From Atopsyche davidsoni (Eukaryota; Arthropoda; Insecta; Trichoptera; Hydrobiosidae): a stretch of 64,000 bases of DNA. The number at the start of each line of letters is the position of its first letter. Within the stretch, counting starts at the first letter, position 1. A program made the translations under genes and the position numbers. The notes under the pieces are model-generated. The model worked only from the letters and a program-made list of their open reading frames with translations, made no database searches and was not told where the DNA came from. Location of the stretch: the NCBI GenBank assembly GCA_022113835.1, contig JAILWY010000016.1, positions 13,113,501 to 13,177,500 on the forward strand. The letters run 5' to 3'. This document shows, piece after piece, positions 24,826 to 38,044 of the stretch.

Positions 24826-24862
24826 ACTCAGTTGAAAGAAGTCTGTTTCGAACTGTCATCAT
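24826..24862 (-). CDS. dpr: Candidate first coding exon of the dpr gene
   Basis: On the minus strand ATGATG at 24862-24857 opens 12 codons (MMTVRNRLLSTE) plus one base, T, followed by the strong donor GTGAGT (24820-24825). Phase 1 is exactly what the exon at 8885 requires; T plus GC gives Cys, joining to CLWRWTL. The resulting N-terminus has two Arg residues ahead of the hydrophobic core at 8784-8885, as a signal peptide should. The start has A at -3. The frame is also open upstream without an ATG, and a short out-of-frame upstream ATG occurs at 24874-24876. The CpG-rich island lies 300-560 bp further upstream. Against it: the exon is short, the last exon bases are GT rather than AG, and a phase match alone has a one-in-three chance. 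A different first exon elsewhere remains possible. Confidence 0.4.
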
Positions 24863-25159
24863 TCTGCCGGATACATCTTTTTCAACAAACACCAAATCCA
24901 ATCGAGCGTCTTGAAATCCGAATAACAAACCGATAAATTGAAAAAAAAAACCGGAACCACTCACTAATTCAAACCGCAAAATTCACGAGCACGTATATCT
25001 TTTTCGCACTAAACTAAACATATTTCTAAAAACAACCCCATTGCATGAACATCGTTGGCGAGATTACAATTTTAAATTGATATAATTACACAGCATTAAA
25101 AATGACACTCACTGTACTCATGAGAATTGTTGTATTAAACTGCAAAAAATCATGGGGTT

Positions 25160-25420
25160 TTTGATGGGAGGCTCGTGGGCGACCTTGCTCGCGGGCAGCT
25201 CGCAGCGAACTGTCGAGACGCTCTCGGGTCTGGGCGCCGCGACGCCCGAGCCGCCCCGAGCTCGACCGGAGATGCCCGAAGCCCGACAGACCCCCGCCCC
25301 CTCGGCCCCTCTGACGTAATGCCCGCCCACCCTCAACCCAGAAGTTGGTTGTGTCAACTTTCTCTCCCGTCGTCGTTGCTTTTTTCTTCCTCCACTTTTT
25401 ATTTGGCACTTTGAGATATT
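25160..25420 (-). promoter_or_regulatory. CpG-rich island, probable promoter region of the dpr gene
   Basis: This is one of the most GC- and CpG-rich stretches in the window (for example GGGCGCCGCGACGCCCGAG and GCCGCCCCGAGCTCGACCGG). It stands out sharply from AT-rich flanks. Open frames run through it on both strands (for example 25175-25414 plus, 25086-25535 minus) but are GC-driven and look like nothing known. It sits just upstream of the candidate first exon, so promoter or 5' UTR DNA is the simplest reading. No convincing TATA box or initiator is seen. Confidence 0.4.
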
Positions 25421-25504
25421 TGTGAGGATTGTTCGGGAGGAGTGATCGATACCGAACCGCACGCGCGGGTGAATTATTTAATTTCGTAATTGCTTGCGTT
25501 AGAA

Positions 25505-25908
25505 CAGTGCTTCTCAAAGTGGTCCCTGGGATCATTCAGGGGGTCCTTAGAATATTAAAATCGTTTTGGGGGTTCCTGAACAACGTCAGGGGGTCCGCGC
25601 AAGGTTTAATAAAAAATAAAAAAATCGTGACACATTTTTATTAATATGGAAGTTAAAATAAATAACAATGAATTCATTATAAGCAATTTTTACGTTCTAA
25701 GTAAAATATAAATATAGACAGGTGCATGAAATACAAGTAATTACAGGCATCGCGGTGAGTCAGGTAGGTTAATACGGGAACGCAATAGAGTCGATACTTG
25801 CACCAACTAGTATATAATATGAATTTATGTAGTTTTTCACCCAATGTCCGTAGGCAAGTTTTGACTATGAAAGGGGGTCCGTGGGCCGAAAGAGTTTGAG
25901 AGCCATAG
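25505..25908 (+). mobile_element. hAT-type MITE, copy C1
   Basis: It starts CAGTGCTTCTCAAAGTGGTCC and ends GAGTTTGAGAGCCATAG, the degenerate complement, in the style of hAT termini (CAGNGNTTCTCAAA). An 8-bp target duplication with one mismatch flanks it: CGTTAGAA at 25497-25504 and CGTAAGAA at 25909-25916. It is about 404 bp, non-coding, and homologous along its length to copy C2 at 40825. Confidence 0.88.
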
Positions 25909-25916
25909 CGTAAGAA

Positions 25917-28900
25917 GAATAAATAAATAGTATAACGAATTCGCAATTTATATGTTTTTGTTCTATTATTAAATGACTTACAACAACAAAAAATGTGCTG
26001 TAAGTTTATTAACAGATAATACAGACATATAAAAAAGCACCGAAACACGGAGGAAATTAAAGTGAATTTACCATCTAATAATGATATTTTATTTATTACA
26101 ACTTTTCCAAAATATGAACTGCATTTAAAGTTAAGTCTGAACAAATATATCTTCACAAAACACACAATCTTTCGCTCAAAAAACATGCAGGTTTTAATAA
26201 TACTTATGATCATTTTATTGAGTTTGATATGCAATAAGAGTGCTATTCATTTAAAGTTTTTAAATTTGCAGGTTTATATACAAATAGCTTCAATTTTATT
26301 TGATAGTAAGATATAAAAATTCCACTTTTACACTCAGTGACTTAACACTCGGCACAATAACCACTGGTGATTTGGTTTTTCAGATGTTGAGTAACATGAA
26401 ATTTTTTATGCTCTATCGTTTAAGGCTATGTATAAGGACCATCTTCAAGGATTTAAATCTTTTTATTTTATATCTTCACAAATCCCTGTAAATAGTCAGA
26501 GGACAGAAAATATTAAGCAGGTTAATACCCAAGAAATCATATCATATTATAACAACGGCTGCCACAACCTTCTAACATACCTCGCAATATTCGTACCTTA
26601 CTTAGATGTGATACTTAGTAAAGGTTATAGAGTTACTATTCAGTTCTCACTTTTCGAATTTCCCATTCAAAAAGCGTATATCTTATGGAAAAAATCTTCA
26701 CCTGTTATTCAATTTAACTTTATATTCAATGTATTCAAATGGGCATATAAATCAGTGTTGCTTCCAAACGCTGTTAACCCCACGGAGTCCGCAAAGTTTG
26801 TAGCCACCTTTATCTTGTGATTTCGCTTGTCAGCACACGTGAGGCCGGGCAGGGTCGGGAATGGCGAGTCGTTTCAGGAACATCACTTAATATGGCGGCG
26901 TCTGTCTGATCATACCGAGAGCAACCCCAACTTGGCGTACTGCGATTTGGCTAGGCGAACCCCATAAGAATGACCGTCAATTATCAGAGGGATTATTTGG
27001 CACATCGACAAATATTGATAGCCAAATGGTTGTGGGGCTTTGATGATTTTTGCTGTGAGCGCTTTAGGGTAATTACCTAATAACCATTTGGCACTTAGAT
27101 ATGTTGTGTAAATATGAAATATTTTGAATGAAGCCAGTTTGTCGTGGATATCGGCAGATTTCGAAGTATCATAATACTTAAATTAAGTCATACGAAGAAA
27201 AACCTAAAAAAATTATAACTTATGTATGGTTATTATATAGTCTTTTTTTGTTATGTTTTTTAAATCGAAATAGGTGAAGATGTGGATAAGATATGTTACG
27301 CGTCCAGTATTGACATTTTTGTGTAAAAAAAAAAATCCCAAAATACTCTCATCAATTATGATTTATATTCTCTTGAAGCTGCAGAAAATAATAATTTTAA
27401 GCTTATAGCCATATTAAATGAACCAAATATTATGTAGATAAAGTGAAATAATTTTTGAAGAGTGTTTGTAATGGAATTTGTGTCTGCTTATTTTATAAAT
27501 ATTTTTCATTGTTTGCCAAAGACAGCTCTTAGTTTAATATATCTTAATAGATACGGTTCAACGTCCAAAAATCATTTTACAAAAAAGTACTTGAAAGAAT
27601 CAGGCATAAAATAATGTTTTTATTTCCATACGTCTGCGGCAAATGGAATTCCAAATCATATTTTTGGCAAATCGTTGTTCAAGTTGCTCTAGACTTTATT
27701 ACAAAACGTGAAGAGTCCTGAAATCCAATAATGTGACCAGTTTTGAGTGACAGCTTAGGAATATTGAATAAATGCGAAAGTCTTTGGAATAAGCACGATT
27801 CTGAGAATCTAATAAGCGGGCGTCAACTAAGCTTTGCTCAATTCGTGTGGCATTTAATTAAAAGTATCGAGTCAGTTAAAATATTAAGTCAAGGTCAGTG
27901 AAATCTTGAAACAGTCATATATAAGATAATTTATATCAAATTCCAGTAGTCCAGTGACGAAATTGCGTGTTTGGCGTCGATAAGGCTCCGGAGTTAAAGT
28001 CCAAGTATAAATAATGTTTGTTTATACCGATATAAAAAAACTATGTTTTAAGGTTTAAAAAAAATAAACCTCGTAGTGTTTTGGATGATCCCTTGTTTTC
28101 GAGGCTTGATCTCAAGGTCAAATCTGCATTAAAAATTAAGAATTTTTATGTTAAATCATGAAGTAGTTAAAAGTCAAGCTTTAAGCAATATTATAAATAC
28201 ATATACTGTAAATATGAAAACATAGTATGTAAAAAATGTAATTTTGTTCAAAATAAGTGCCCAATTTTTGCCCTATTTCAAGGCTTTTGCTGTGAACGCA
28301 GCTGGCTCTGACTTATCTTCATCAGGATCATTTGTTTCATTAGGCATGTCTTCGCAACCCTGAACTTTATACACGCTAGACAGACGGTCGCTTCAGAATG
28401 AATGGGATCCAGAATAGAAAGGAATTAAAAAAAAAATGACTAGAAGTATAAGCGCCAGTGTTACTAAGCTAACAAAATAAAAAAGCTGCAGACTTAAATC
28501 ATATATATATAATGAAAATATTATATTTTTAAATAAATTTTGAAGAATGGATTATACTCCGACAAAGATGTATTATTTCCATGCAATGGAAAACGAAGGG
28601 TGGGATAGCACGTTTGGCTATTCCAGAGACCAAGATATGACGAGTTTGGGATGAAGGGGTGAACAATCTATTTTTCTTGTACTTCCTACCCCTATACTAT
28701 ACGCCAGTCACGTTCACTGACATTTTCTACCCCTAATGATAAAACAGAATAAATGCCGTTGCAAATTTAACTCATTTCTTTAAGAAAGCAGAATTCCGTT
28801 CGTACTCTGGAATGGACATGAATAAATTTAAATCTACTTTTATTATACAATATAAACACAATTATACTTTTCTTCTTTCTTATTATCTTTCATTTATTTA

Positions 28901-31900
28901 TATATGAAAAAAAATGGCAAGATTCTGTCACCATGATTAGTTTTTCTAGGAGATAATTTTTTAGTCTCACCTGACTGATGTAATTTCGGAATATTTCCTT
29001 TCCTTTCTATAATAAGCCAACATTAGAGATATTTTTATTTTTTAGAAGCTGGTTTTATTTTGCATTCGTAGATATGTAAATGACTTTTTTTATGAATTTT
29101 TTCAAGTATTTTTTCAAGTATATTTCATTATATTTTTCCATGCTTATTTTATGACTTGAGAAGCGTCACAAATAGACGTTAATACATCAAGATAATTTCT
29201 ATTAAAAAGAATAGTAATCAATTTGTTTCTTATACCTTTTAAATTTATTTACGTTATTTTGATTATATATACATGTTATAAGAAAACATTTGGAATACTT
29301 AAAGCAAATAAGAAATACTTAAGCATTTGTTTTATCAAAGCTTATAAGCTAATCCATCTCACTAAAACCTCGAATATATAATAGACCAAACAAATCAAGT
29401 GAAAATTTCAAAACTAACATATATAAAAGTAGCTGAAAATTTTTAGTATTTAGAAAATATAAGTATTTTTAAAATTATTTTGTTACATTAAAAAAATTCT
29501 TTATTTGATATTTAAAGAGTAAAATTAAATCAAACATAAGAAAAAATATTTTGCAAGTGAATATCTTTGAATCAATTGTATGGCAAAAAAAACGATTTTA
29601 CAAACTCGAATAAGTTAGAGATTGGCTCCGATTTCCCTAATAAAAATCGAATGCCATTTCTCTCGCCCCTGCAAATGATCTTTCCAAGACAATACTTGCC
29701 ATTATTGTTCGTCTGGCCTTTCAGTCGCTTCGACAGAGGAGACACCCAGCAAGGAGCCAGAGTAAAGACCTCGCGAGAGCGCGACAGTCCTTTCTTGTAT
29801 TGATTTCTGACAATGCCTGAAAGGTTCCACTTAGCGCGTTGATTACCCGAAATATCACAAACGACTTCAGCGCTGAATATCCATAAAAAAAATCTTATTT
29901 CTGAAAAAAAAATCTTATTTTGATGTAATTGGTGTTGTAAGGTCGACGGTTATTATTATTGGTTCTTTTATCAAATTATAATTAAAATACTGAAAAAAAT
30001 ATAAAACTTACTAAAATACATTTACACTCATGATGCAAAAATTAGTACATATTTTGTAGCATTTCAGCTAGATATTCCGACGTTTTGGTTTTTTGATTTG
30101 AGAGACTAAAATCCACGAAGATCGTATCCACAGTATTGGGACCAAAACGTCTGACAAGCCTTAAATTGCTTTTAAATAAATTATATTTAAAAAGTCCGAG
30201 ATTCTGCAAATATAAAAAAATATATACCCAATATTAGTCCATCATAAAATCAACCGACAATCCGCAAGAGAAATGAGGACTCCTTCGATGCTTATCGCCT
30301 CAGTCGGTCAGGGGTCGGTCATCTCATCAGGCAAAAAAATAACACAAGATGTTTTCTCCGACCTTATTAGAAGCGATCCATATCTGAGGACACTAACTCG
30401 ATATGCGCGCCTGGGGCCTCGAGATACGACGCCATGGCAATCTACAGAAATGACTTGTGCGTAACACGAAGCCTTCTCGTCTAAGAGCTGCTCGTATGAA
30501 AAATTCTCATATCTGGCCAGTGCAGATACGACACAATCATTTTTAAAAATATTATTTTATAAATAGATAGATTGCCTACAATTTAACATTGAGTTTTGTT
30601 AAAAAGCTTTTTATAAAAGTTTATTGGATTTTATCCGCGATTGGCTGGTTTAGTTTATTATACTATAGACTGAAATAATATAAATCAAAAGTCAAATTGA
30701 TATGACATCACGTTAATTTAATATTAGACGTTCTTTTGCCCTTTAAGAGGTTTTTACGATGGCCTAAGCTTATTATTACGCTCTGATTTGAATCAGGTAC
30801 CTCAGGAACCACAAGTTGTGAACAGGTATTATCAAAAAATAATTATTTATTAATACATTTCAACCGGAGAAGTATTTTTTTATAAAATAAATCATTTCGT
30901 TAAACAGAATCCTTGCATTGCATATAAACTGTACGTTCCGTACTAAAACAATATTTTTCCAGATGTTTTCCTCAAGCGATATTTTTTTTTGAATACCTCA
31001 AAGTTAAATAAGATTTAACAAATATTGAAAGTTAAATGGCTTGAAGTCAAATAGTCATTTGGTTATTTATATAAATAATTTAAATCTGAAGCTTTACTAA
31101 TAAAATTAGTCAATGGATGCTGTGAAACATGTACAAAGGGTTCGCGACCCACAGTTTGGCAACATCTTCAACGTTACACTATATAGCCGGCCACTGTATC
31201 GAGCTACTCTTAAAGGGGGTGGGTTGTAAAAAATAGGGGTAAATTATTTCACCTTGTTATTAATTAACAACTTTTACGAAACTAAAAACTTGCTCATGTT
31301 AATATTTACAAAAACCTTTCACAGAGAAATATATTAAATTATTTAATTACAAATGAATAAGTTAAACCTAAAAAGTTGAAAAAAATTAATTAATAATTGA
31401 CATTTAACGTTTTTTTCATTTATTTTCAAGCTTAAAATGAAAAATAAAAATGTTTGAAACTAAGTTAATTTAATTGACATACATTTAAAAATGACAACAA
31501 AACTAATGAAAAATATTAATTATGACTAAAATTAATATATTTAAATGTGTGCAATTTATCAATTATTTTAAGAAGAATAAAAATCATTAGTTCATTAAAT
31601 ATGCTGAAATCTAAGAAGGTTTGTGAATTTTGAATTCAAAAATATCATCATCCAACACACATCTAGAATGAAACGTTACTGTATTTAATTTTTTTCGTTA
31701 ATGTTTAGTTTTTTAAACTACATAAAATTTTGATGTCATATTTATCTATATATCTTTATCATTGATGTATTCATTTTTAGAACAAATTAATTAAAAAATA
31801 TTCATAAAAAAACCCTGGCATCCAATATATAAAACATATTTTAAATTTTAACACGTTGGTATATTGTTTTTGATAAAAAGTGACGACCCACGGCGAGAGG

Positions 31901-32494
31901 AACAAAAGGAATTTATAAAATAAAATTATTTCGATGGCACTCGGCGAGTTTGAATTGGAAAATAACATCTCTGTAATCAAGCTTTTCAAATATTTGAATT
32001 TTCAGTATACACAATGCTGTGTTATGATACTTTATAACTTGCTGTTTTTTATTTTCTATTTTAACTTCGTTATTTTTTTTTTTGTGTAAACAAACAAAAG
32101 TATTGTGATGATAAACAGAACTTCAAAATTCAGGTTTTTTTACTGAATTGTTTGATACCAATTGATACATTAGAATTCTAGTATTAATTTAAAAAAAATT
32201 CATTATATGAACATGAATTATTTTAGAAAATTTTAGTCAATTTGATACAAAATATCAAAATCAAAAAAAAAATTGCTATTAAATTAACATTTGAAATATT
32301 CTTTTGAAAATGTTTCTGATTGTTATAGTCATAAGTTTTTAATAAAACTAAATTTTTTCAACACATTTAATTTCACCGGTAATTTTTTTATTTAAATTCA
32401 ATACGTAAAACGATAATCTTGTTTTTTGGCTTCTTAATCAATGGCTTCGTAAATCAATTCAAGGAGTCAAGCAATCAAGGTGTATCATTTAAAT
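25917..32494. other. AT-rich non-genic DNA upstream of the dpr gene
   Basis: I see no gene or named repeat here. Longer open frames (such as 26062-26316, 26428-26820 plus and 25677-26234 minus) have AT-driven composition without a recognisable domain or splice context. GC-richer islets near 26820-26980, 29640-29830 and 30240-30490 could be regulatory. The islet at 26940-27095 contains an inverted pair built on GCCAAATGGTT and AACCATTTGGC. Confidence 0.5.
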
Positions 32495-32508
32495 TTGGAT
32501 GAGAATTA

Positions 32509-32753
32509 AGAAATTCAATATTTTTGACAGAGAGTACTTGGTGGATTTCATTGAGTGATTTTCCACATGTTCCTTTTTATTTGTGACCGGTTTCACCAAC
32601 GTTTCACGTTAGCATTATCAAACAGAAGTCACTGGTCACCAATAAAAACAGAATGCTTTCTTTGATAATGCCAGCGTTTGAGGTTGGCGAAACCGGTCAC
32701 AAATAAAAACGAACATGTGGAAAATCACTCAAGTATTTTACTCAAAAATATTA
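32509..32753 (+). mobile_element. Family A hairpin element, copy A4, two opposed motif modules
   Basis: It starts AGAAATTCAATATTTTTGAC with the tag GAGAGTACTTGGTGG. An inverted module follows (complement of GTGAAACCGGTCAC, 32574-32596), then a forward module (stem-loop plus GCGAAACCGGTCAC, 32687-32700), and it ends CAAAAATATTA. A 14-bp target duplication, TTGGATGAGAATTA, is exact on both sides (32495-32508 and 32754-32767). It has no coding capacity. Confidence 0.88.
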
Positions 32754-35700
32754 TTGGATGAGAATTATTAAATGCGAGAAATAAATGTACATACCATCAT
32801 CAAATCGAATTCAATCAGAATTCTGTTAGCAGGACGAATATAGCAAATATGCTCGATGAGTACACATCCTAGGCACGTATATATCGGCCGCCTGATCTGG
32901 TATCAGCATATCATAAATCCTGATTTTAATTAATATGCCACGAGCCGCCCCTGATTTATGTGCCAATAGAATTATTATTGTAGGTGACAGTCACACGCTG
33001 TCCCTGGAACAGTCGGCCGAACTCTTGGACGAAACATTACTTCTAAAAAGGTTTTTACGTGAATTAAATACGATATTTCGTGATTTATATACGTGAAAAT
33101 AAATATTATTATAATTTTATTAATTGCAGATACTTGATTCATTGCGTGCGATATTCAATTAAAACTCGGCGAAAGCGTCTATCAAATATTTGTATGTTGT
33201 AGAAAAATGTGTAAAAAAAATCTTTGACAGAATAAATTTTATAAATTATATGTATAATTTTGAAAATGAGATTTAGCTTACGAGTATCTTTTCATAATAA
33301 TAAATATTAAGTTCAGTAACAAATGATAGCAATAGCATGAATCACTACAACGACAACTTTGATCTCGAATTATGCTTTGGTGGTTCTAATAACATTTTTG
33401 GTTTGTTTTAATTGAATAAAATAATTACTTTCAATGATTTAACAAATACAAAATTTTGAAATTATTTTTTACACCCAATTTGAATCAAATAGTAATCTTC
33501 AATTTTTTTATATTTAAAGCATTATTATCTGTTTGGTAATTTATCTTTATAAAAATTGCAATGAGCCAAGAATTTATTTTAATGGATTTATAGATGATCG
33601 ATTGTTGTATCTCACCTACAAAATCCATCATTCCTAATTCCGAATTCACTGGTTGACTATTTCTATTATTATATTTTGATCAATGGGCTTCGCTACAGTG
33701 ATTTTCTGTTTACTATATGTATAAATATATGGAAATTTTGTATATACTTTCACTCCGTATTTTAAGCAACGTGCATAGTAAACAACTAAAATACAGATAT
33801 AATGGATATACATTGTATCATTGTTAATCTAAACAATGTTTTAAAATGTAAAAAAATGCGTGACACAGTGGAAAAGTACATAAATATGATTAAAAAGTTA
33901 ATTCTAAATTAAAGTTTGTTTCGTTGAATTTTTATCGTGTACTTTTACGTGTAGTTTTTATCATGTATCGTTGAATTTTTTTAAACTGGTAGTGTTTATT
34001 CTCACAATTCTACGGCCTAATTGGCTGATTGGGCTTATATACCACTTTTACCTGTATAAAACCGATTTGCCTAGATAAATGTGACTCGCAAATATTCTCG
34101 ACTTTTCCCTGTCTACCTGTTTCGCGAAAAGAAGTCAGGATTTTTAAAAATATGTTTAGCTAATATATTGTTTACAAAACATAATGTATAGGTATTAAAG
34201 TTTGATAAAAGATGTTTAAGCTTCTGTTTTAATTTGAAGCTTTTGTTGGATTTGATATAAAGTTGGGACGTCACATAGTCTAGTCTAGACGGTCTACCAA
34301 TTTACTGCGCGTGGGATTCTAAGATCGTCTATTCTGCTAACCAAAAGACCGAAAAGTCGATACTTGTACAATTATTTCGTTATGTTTACACCCCAAGAAG
34401 GTTGTGTTCCTTGGCTGTGACTTCCTTCTATTTCCCAAGTAACAAAACGGATTACAAAGGTGCCGAAACAGGCAGTGCTCGTTATTTTCTTGTTGATTGA
34501 AAGTCTTTAATTTGATTCAAATTACAAGAATAAACTTGAATTCTAAAATTAACAATTACTTAAGTACAATATTAAAAGACAAGGTTTTTGTTTGCAAATT
34601 TTATTGGAAAACACAAACTTTTACCATTGAAAATATATTATAACAAATGTTTCAGGTTTTCAATCAAATTAAAAAACAGAATTGTGTTTCTGAGGCTTTG
34701 AACTATGATGTCGCTTCTTTTTGTTACATTTCTATTCCTTCAGTTATGAATAGTATTTTCGTAAATAAATGTTTATATCTAAACTTAAATGATTTATTAT
34801 TTATTAAAGTAGTCCAAGTAGTATAATAATATCTACATTTATCATTATCTATTATTGTTCTTCCAGAAGTCAGTTCCAAAAGTAAAAACTATATACTTAG
34901 TTATACTCTGATTAATTTTAGAAGCTTTTATACTATATTCACCTTTTATGAAGAATGTCCGTTATCAAAATATGTTCAGTTATTTATAATTTAAGTATGA
35001 GGGACTTTAATTATTTTAATTTTTTTATTAATTAAAAGCTATTATGAAAAAAGCCTGTTTGATATTTTTCTTTCGATCTTAACTCGTGTTTTGGTGTATG
35101 TTTTTCATTAAAGTTCTGAATTAGTTTCCAAAAATATCCAGGTAATACAAAAAGGGAACTAAAATTGAGTAAAACGATGTTTTATTTAAAAAAATGAAAA
35201 TTATGAGGAATGAAGCTTAACTTACTGGCTTTGTGGTCTTGGCAAATATCTACCATTTAGAAATACAAAGGCGTTCTGAATTCAGCCCTTTACCAGGGAC
35301 GGATTAGTCACATTTTTTCTACTCGGAAGTAATTCCCACCTCACCAGAGCCGAATTAAAAAATCGAGGGCAATTAATCTCCATTTTGGGCAGTCGGGGCG
35401 GACTATTCGCCCGCCCCTGGCGAGAGGTTCAAGTAATTTAATTTATTTTTTACTATGACTAAGTGGTTATATTAATAATATTATAAACCATGATAATTAG
35501 GAACAAAAAATATGTTTGTAAGAATATCTGCTTATGCTCTCTTGAAGTATCTGATTATTTAGAGGTTATTTATTGCGCAGCTCGTACGCGAGACCGTGAC
35601 ACTTAGTTGTTGTTTATTTGGAGGTTTAATAAATAACTCTGGTTGAGTCTCGTGGCGTTCATGACAGCTCTCACTGTTTGGTAGAACACAATCTGAAGCC

Positions 35701-38012
35701 TTCTGAACAGGCGGTGTCCTGTCTGATGTACCGGGACAAGGTTTGTACGACGCTACATACTTTCAAGAAACACTAAGAGAAAACACAAAATCCACACATT
35801 GGCCTTAAACTTCTCTTTGAAGACAGTGAAATTCGATGTAACTAAATGTTCGCTTGATTCATACAGCCAATAGAATCAACACGTTTGATCTAAAAAAATA
35901 ATAGGCAATCAAAAAAAAAAAATAATTAATGAGAGTTACCACTATAAAACTTATCTAGAAGAATGGATAACTACCACGACACAGTTTTACTATTCTTTGT
36001 CAATATATTTAAAATATAACAGGTATAAGAGATTTTTCAATTTGTATTCATTTTATGTTCCTATAAATATTTTAGTAATTGCTTAACTCAATTAATTGAA
36101 AAACTTGAATTTTTTAAACAATAATTATAATATAGATACATTAAAAAAAAATATTTAGTAAAACTGAATGAAATATTAAACGACACATACTTTTTATTGA
36201 AGAGTTTTCTCTTCGCTTAAGTTTTGGATTAATTACCTGAAAACACACATTCATTGAAAAATGCGCTTTGACTAAAAACAAAAATTTGGATAATATATAA
36301 TTTAATGACTGTTTCAGTATAATTCAACTCTAAGCATCTAAGAGCAGAGTTCAACGCCCTAGAGTCTTAGTGGGTAATAGGGTGGATGAACTTTACGCAA
36401 GACTTAGTGCTCTGTGAACCCAGCGGCGTCGCCTCCCATCTACAGCTTCCGGCCTGGGGTCTGATACACATCCTCCCTGGCCTGCGATTAACTGGCACAT
36501 GAAACGACGAGATGTGACTTGTGACCTCTAATATGTTTAAGACACCTAGAACTGATTACGTTAGTATACGCAATACACCTAAATATTAAAATATTTAATA
36601 TGAAAATTAAAATCATTGGTACAGTACTCTTACTGTACCGTAAAAAAAAAAAATTCTACGACGAAACGATGAGAATAATTTCTCAATAAAAAAGCCAATT
36701 TGATGCTTTAATCAATTAAACACTTGGCTGTGATGTTTGTGAGGCGAGGGTTTATATTTCGTCGCTGTTGTAGATTTTTTTTGTGATTTTTACCATCGTT
36801 TAATGTGTGCAAATATTACAAACAAAAAAACAATATCCTGTAATGGTTAAAGACATTGAACCGTATTTTTTTCTGTTTCATTGTTAAAACATGAATAATA
36901 ATAATAATAATTGAAAAAAAAACATTTATTTACTTTTAATTTGAGTATGAGTATTATTCATACAATAATCGCTCAATTAGCTTAGCTTTAGCTTAGCTTA
37001 AGCTTTCATCAACAATATATTAATAAATATCATTGAATATATTTTATTTTTGTATTCATTTCAATTATTTTCAAAAATTTAACACCAATTGGGTTGAAAG
37101 AAAAATGTTTTTTGAATTTTTAAATGTTGATTTAAAGTGTATGAAATGAATACCTGCCCCACATTTTTTTGTCACTAACGATATCGAATTTTTTTTTGTT
37201 TCATTGAGAATAAATATGAAACAATAAAATATCACGTTTTTATTCGTTTTTTTAAATTTGTGACTTGATATCTAATCAATTTTTCCAATTGTTTTCAAAT
37301 ATCCCGGAAATTATTTTGATCTTTTCTAATTTTTTATTACATATTATAGAAATAATTGTGACTAAAAAATATCTACTCAAGTAAATTTAATAATTTCAAG
37401 TGTTATATTAGGCCATATTTAATAATATAAACTTTTAAATTAAAAAATTTAAACTTGTGATACATAAAATCATAAAATTATGTTTGTAATCATAACTCAA
37501 GTTTTTTGGTATGTAATATTTAAAAACACTAATATAAAAAATAAAAATATTTCGTTATCTTTTCTCTTTTTTTACTTCTAGTGCCATCTATGGATGGGCG
37601 GCTAAACAAAATGAGCTTGACGCTGAAATGAAACGCACATTATTATTATTTAAAGTATTTTAACTTTTTTTTTTTATTACTTATATAGTATTTTTAGATA
37701 TTCAAAACATGATAGTTTTTAATTATCATAATTTAAATAATTATTTATCACGATACCCGCATACAATTTTCTTATTCTTAAGTATCATTTTTCTATATAT
37801 TTTGTAGTATCAGTAATAGTAAAAAAGCTTTCATTGAAACTTGCTTTCAATATCCGGGTAATCGCTGTTCTGTCCCTGCAACCCCTCGCTAGCTGTTCCG
37901 ATACAACCTGCCCCAGATTATTCCCGTGGCGGTGATCAAAGTTCACCCCAGAGCAGATGTACATACAGCCAGGCTAGTGCTTTCTCCACAGAAACGGGGA
38001 ATGTACGTCTTA

Positions 38013-38044
38013 CAATCTAAGTATATATATATATATATATATAT
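38013..38044. repeat. (AT)n microsatellite
   Basis: An uninterrupted alternating AT tract of about sixteen units next to a GC-richer islet. Confidence 0.9.

Noticed and set aside
25086..25535. 149-codon minus-strand frame across the CpG island
   Set aside because: It also overlaps the hAT MITE at 25505, it is Arg/Gly-rich only because of GC content, and a plus-strand frame is open too; chance frame.
25677..26234. 185-codon minus-strand frame, the longest in the window
   Set aside because: It starts in AT-rich DNA and ends within the hAT MITE; Lys/Ile/Phe/Leu/Cys-rich with no domain. It spans a transposon boundary, so not a gene.
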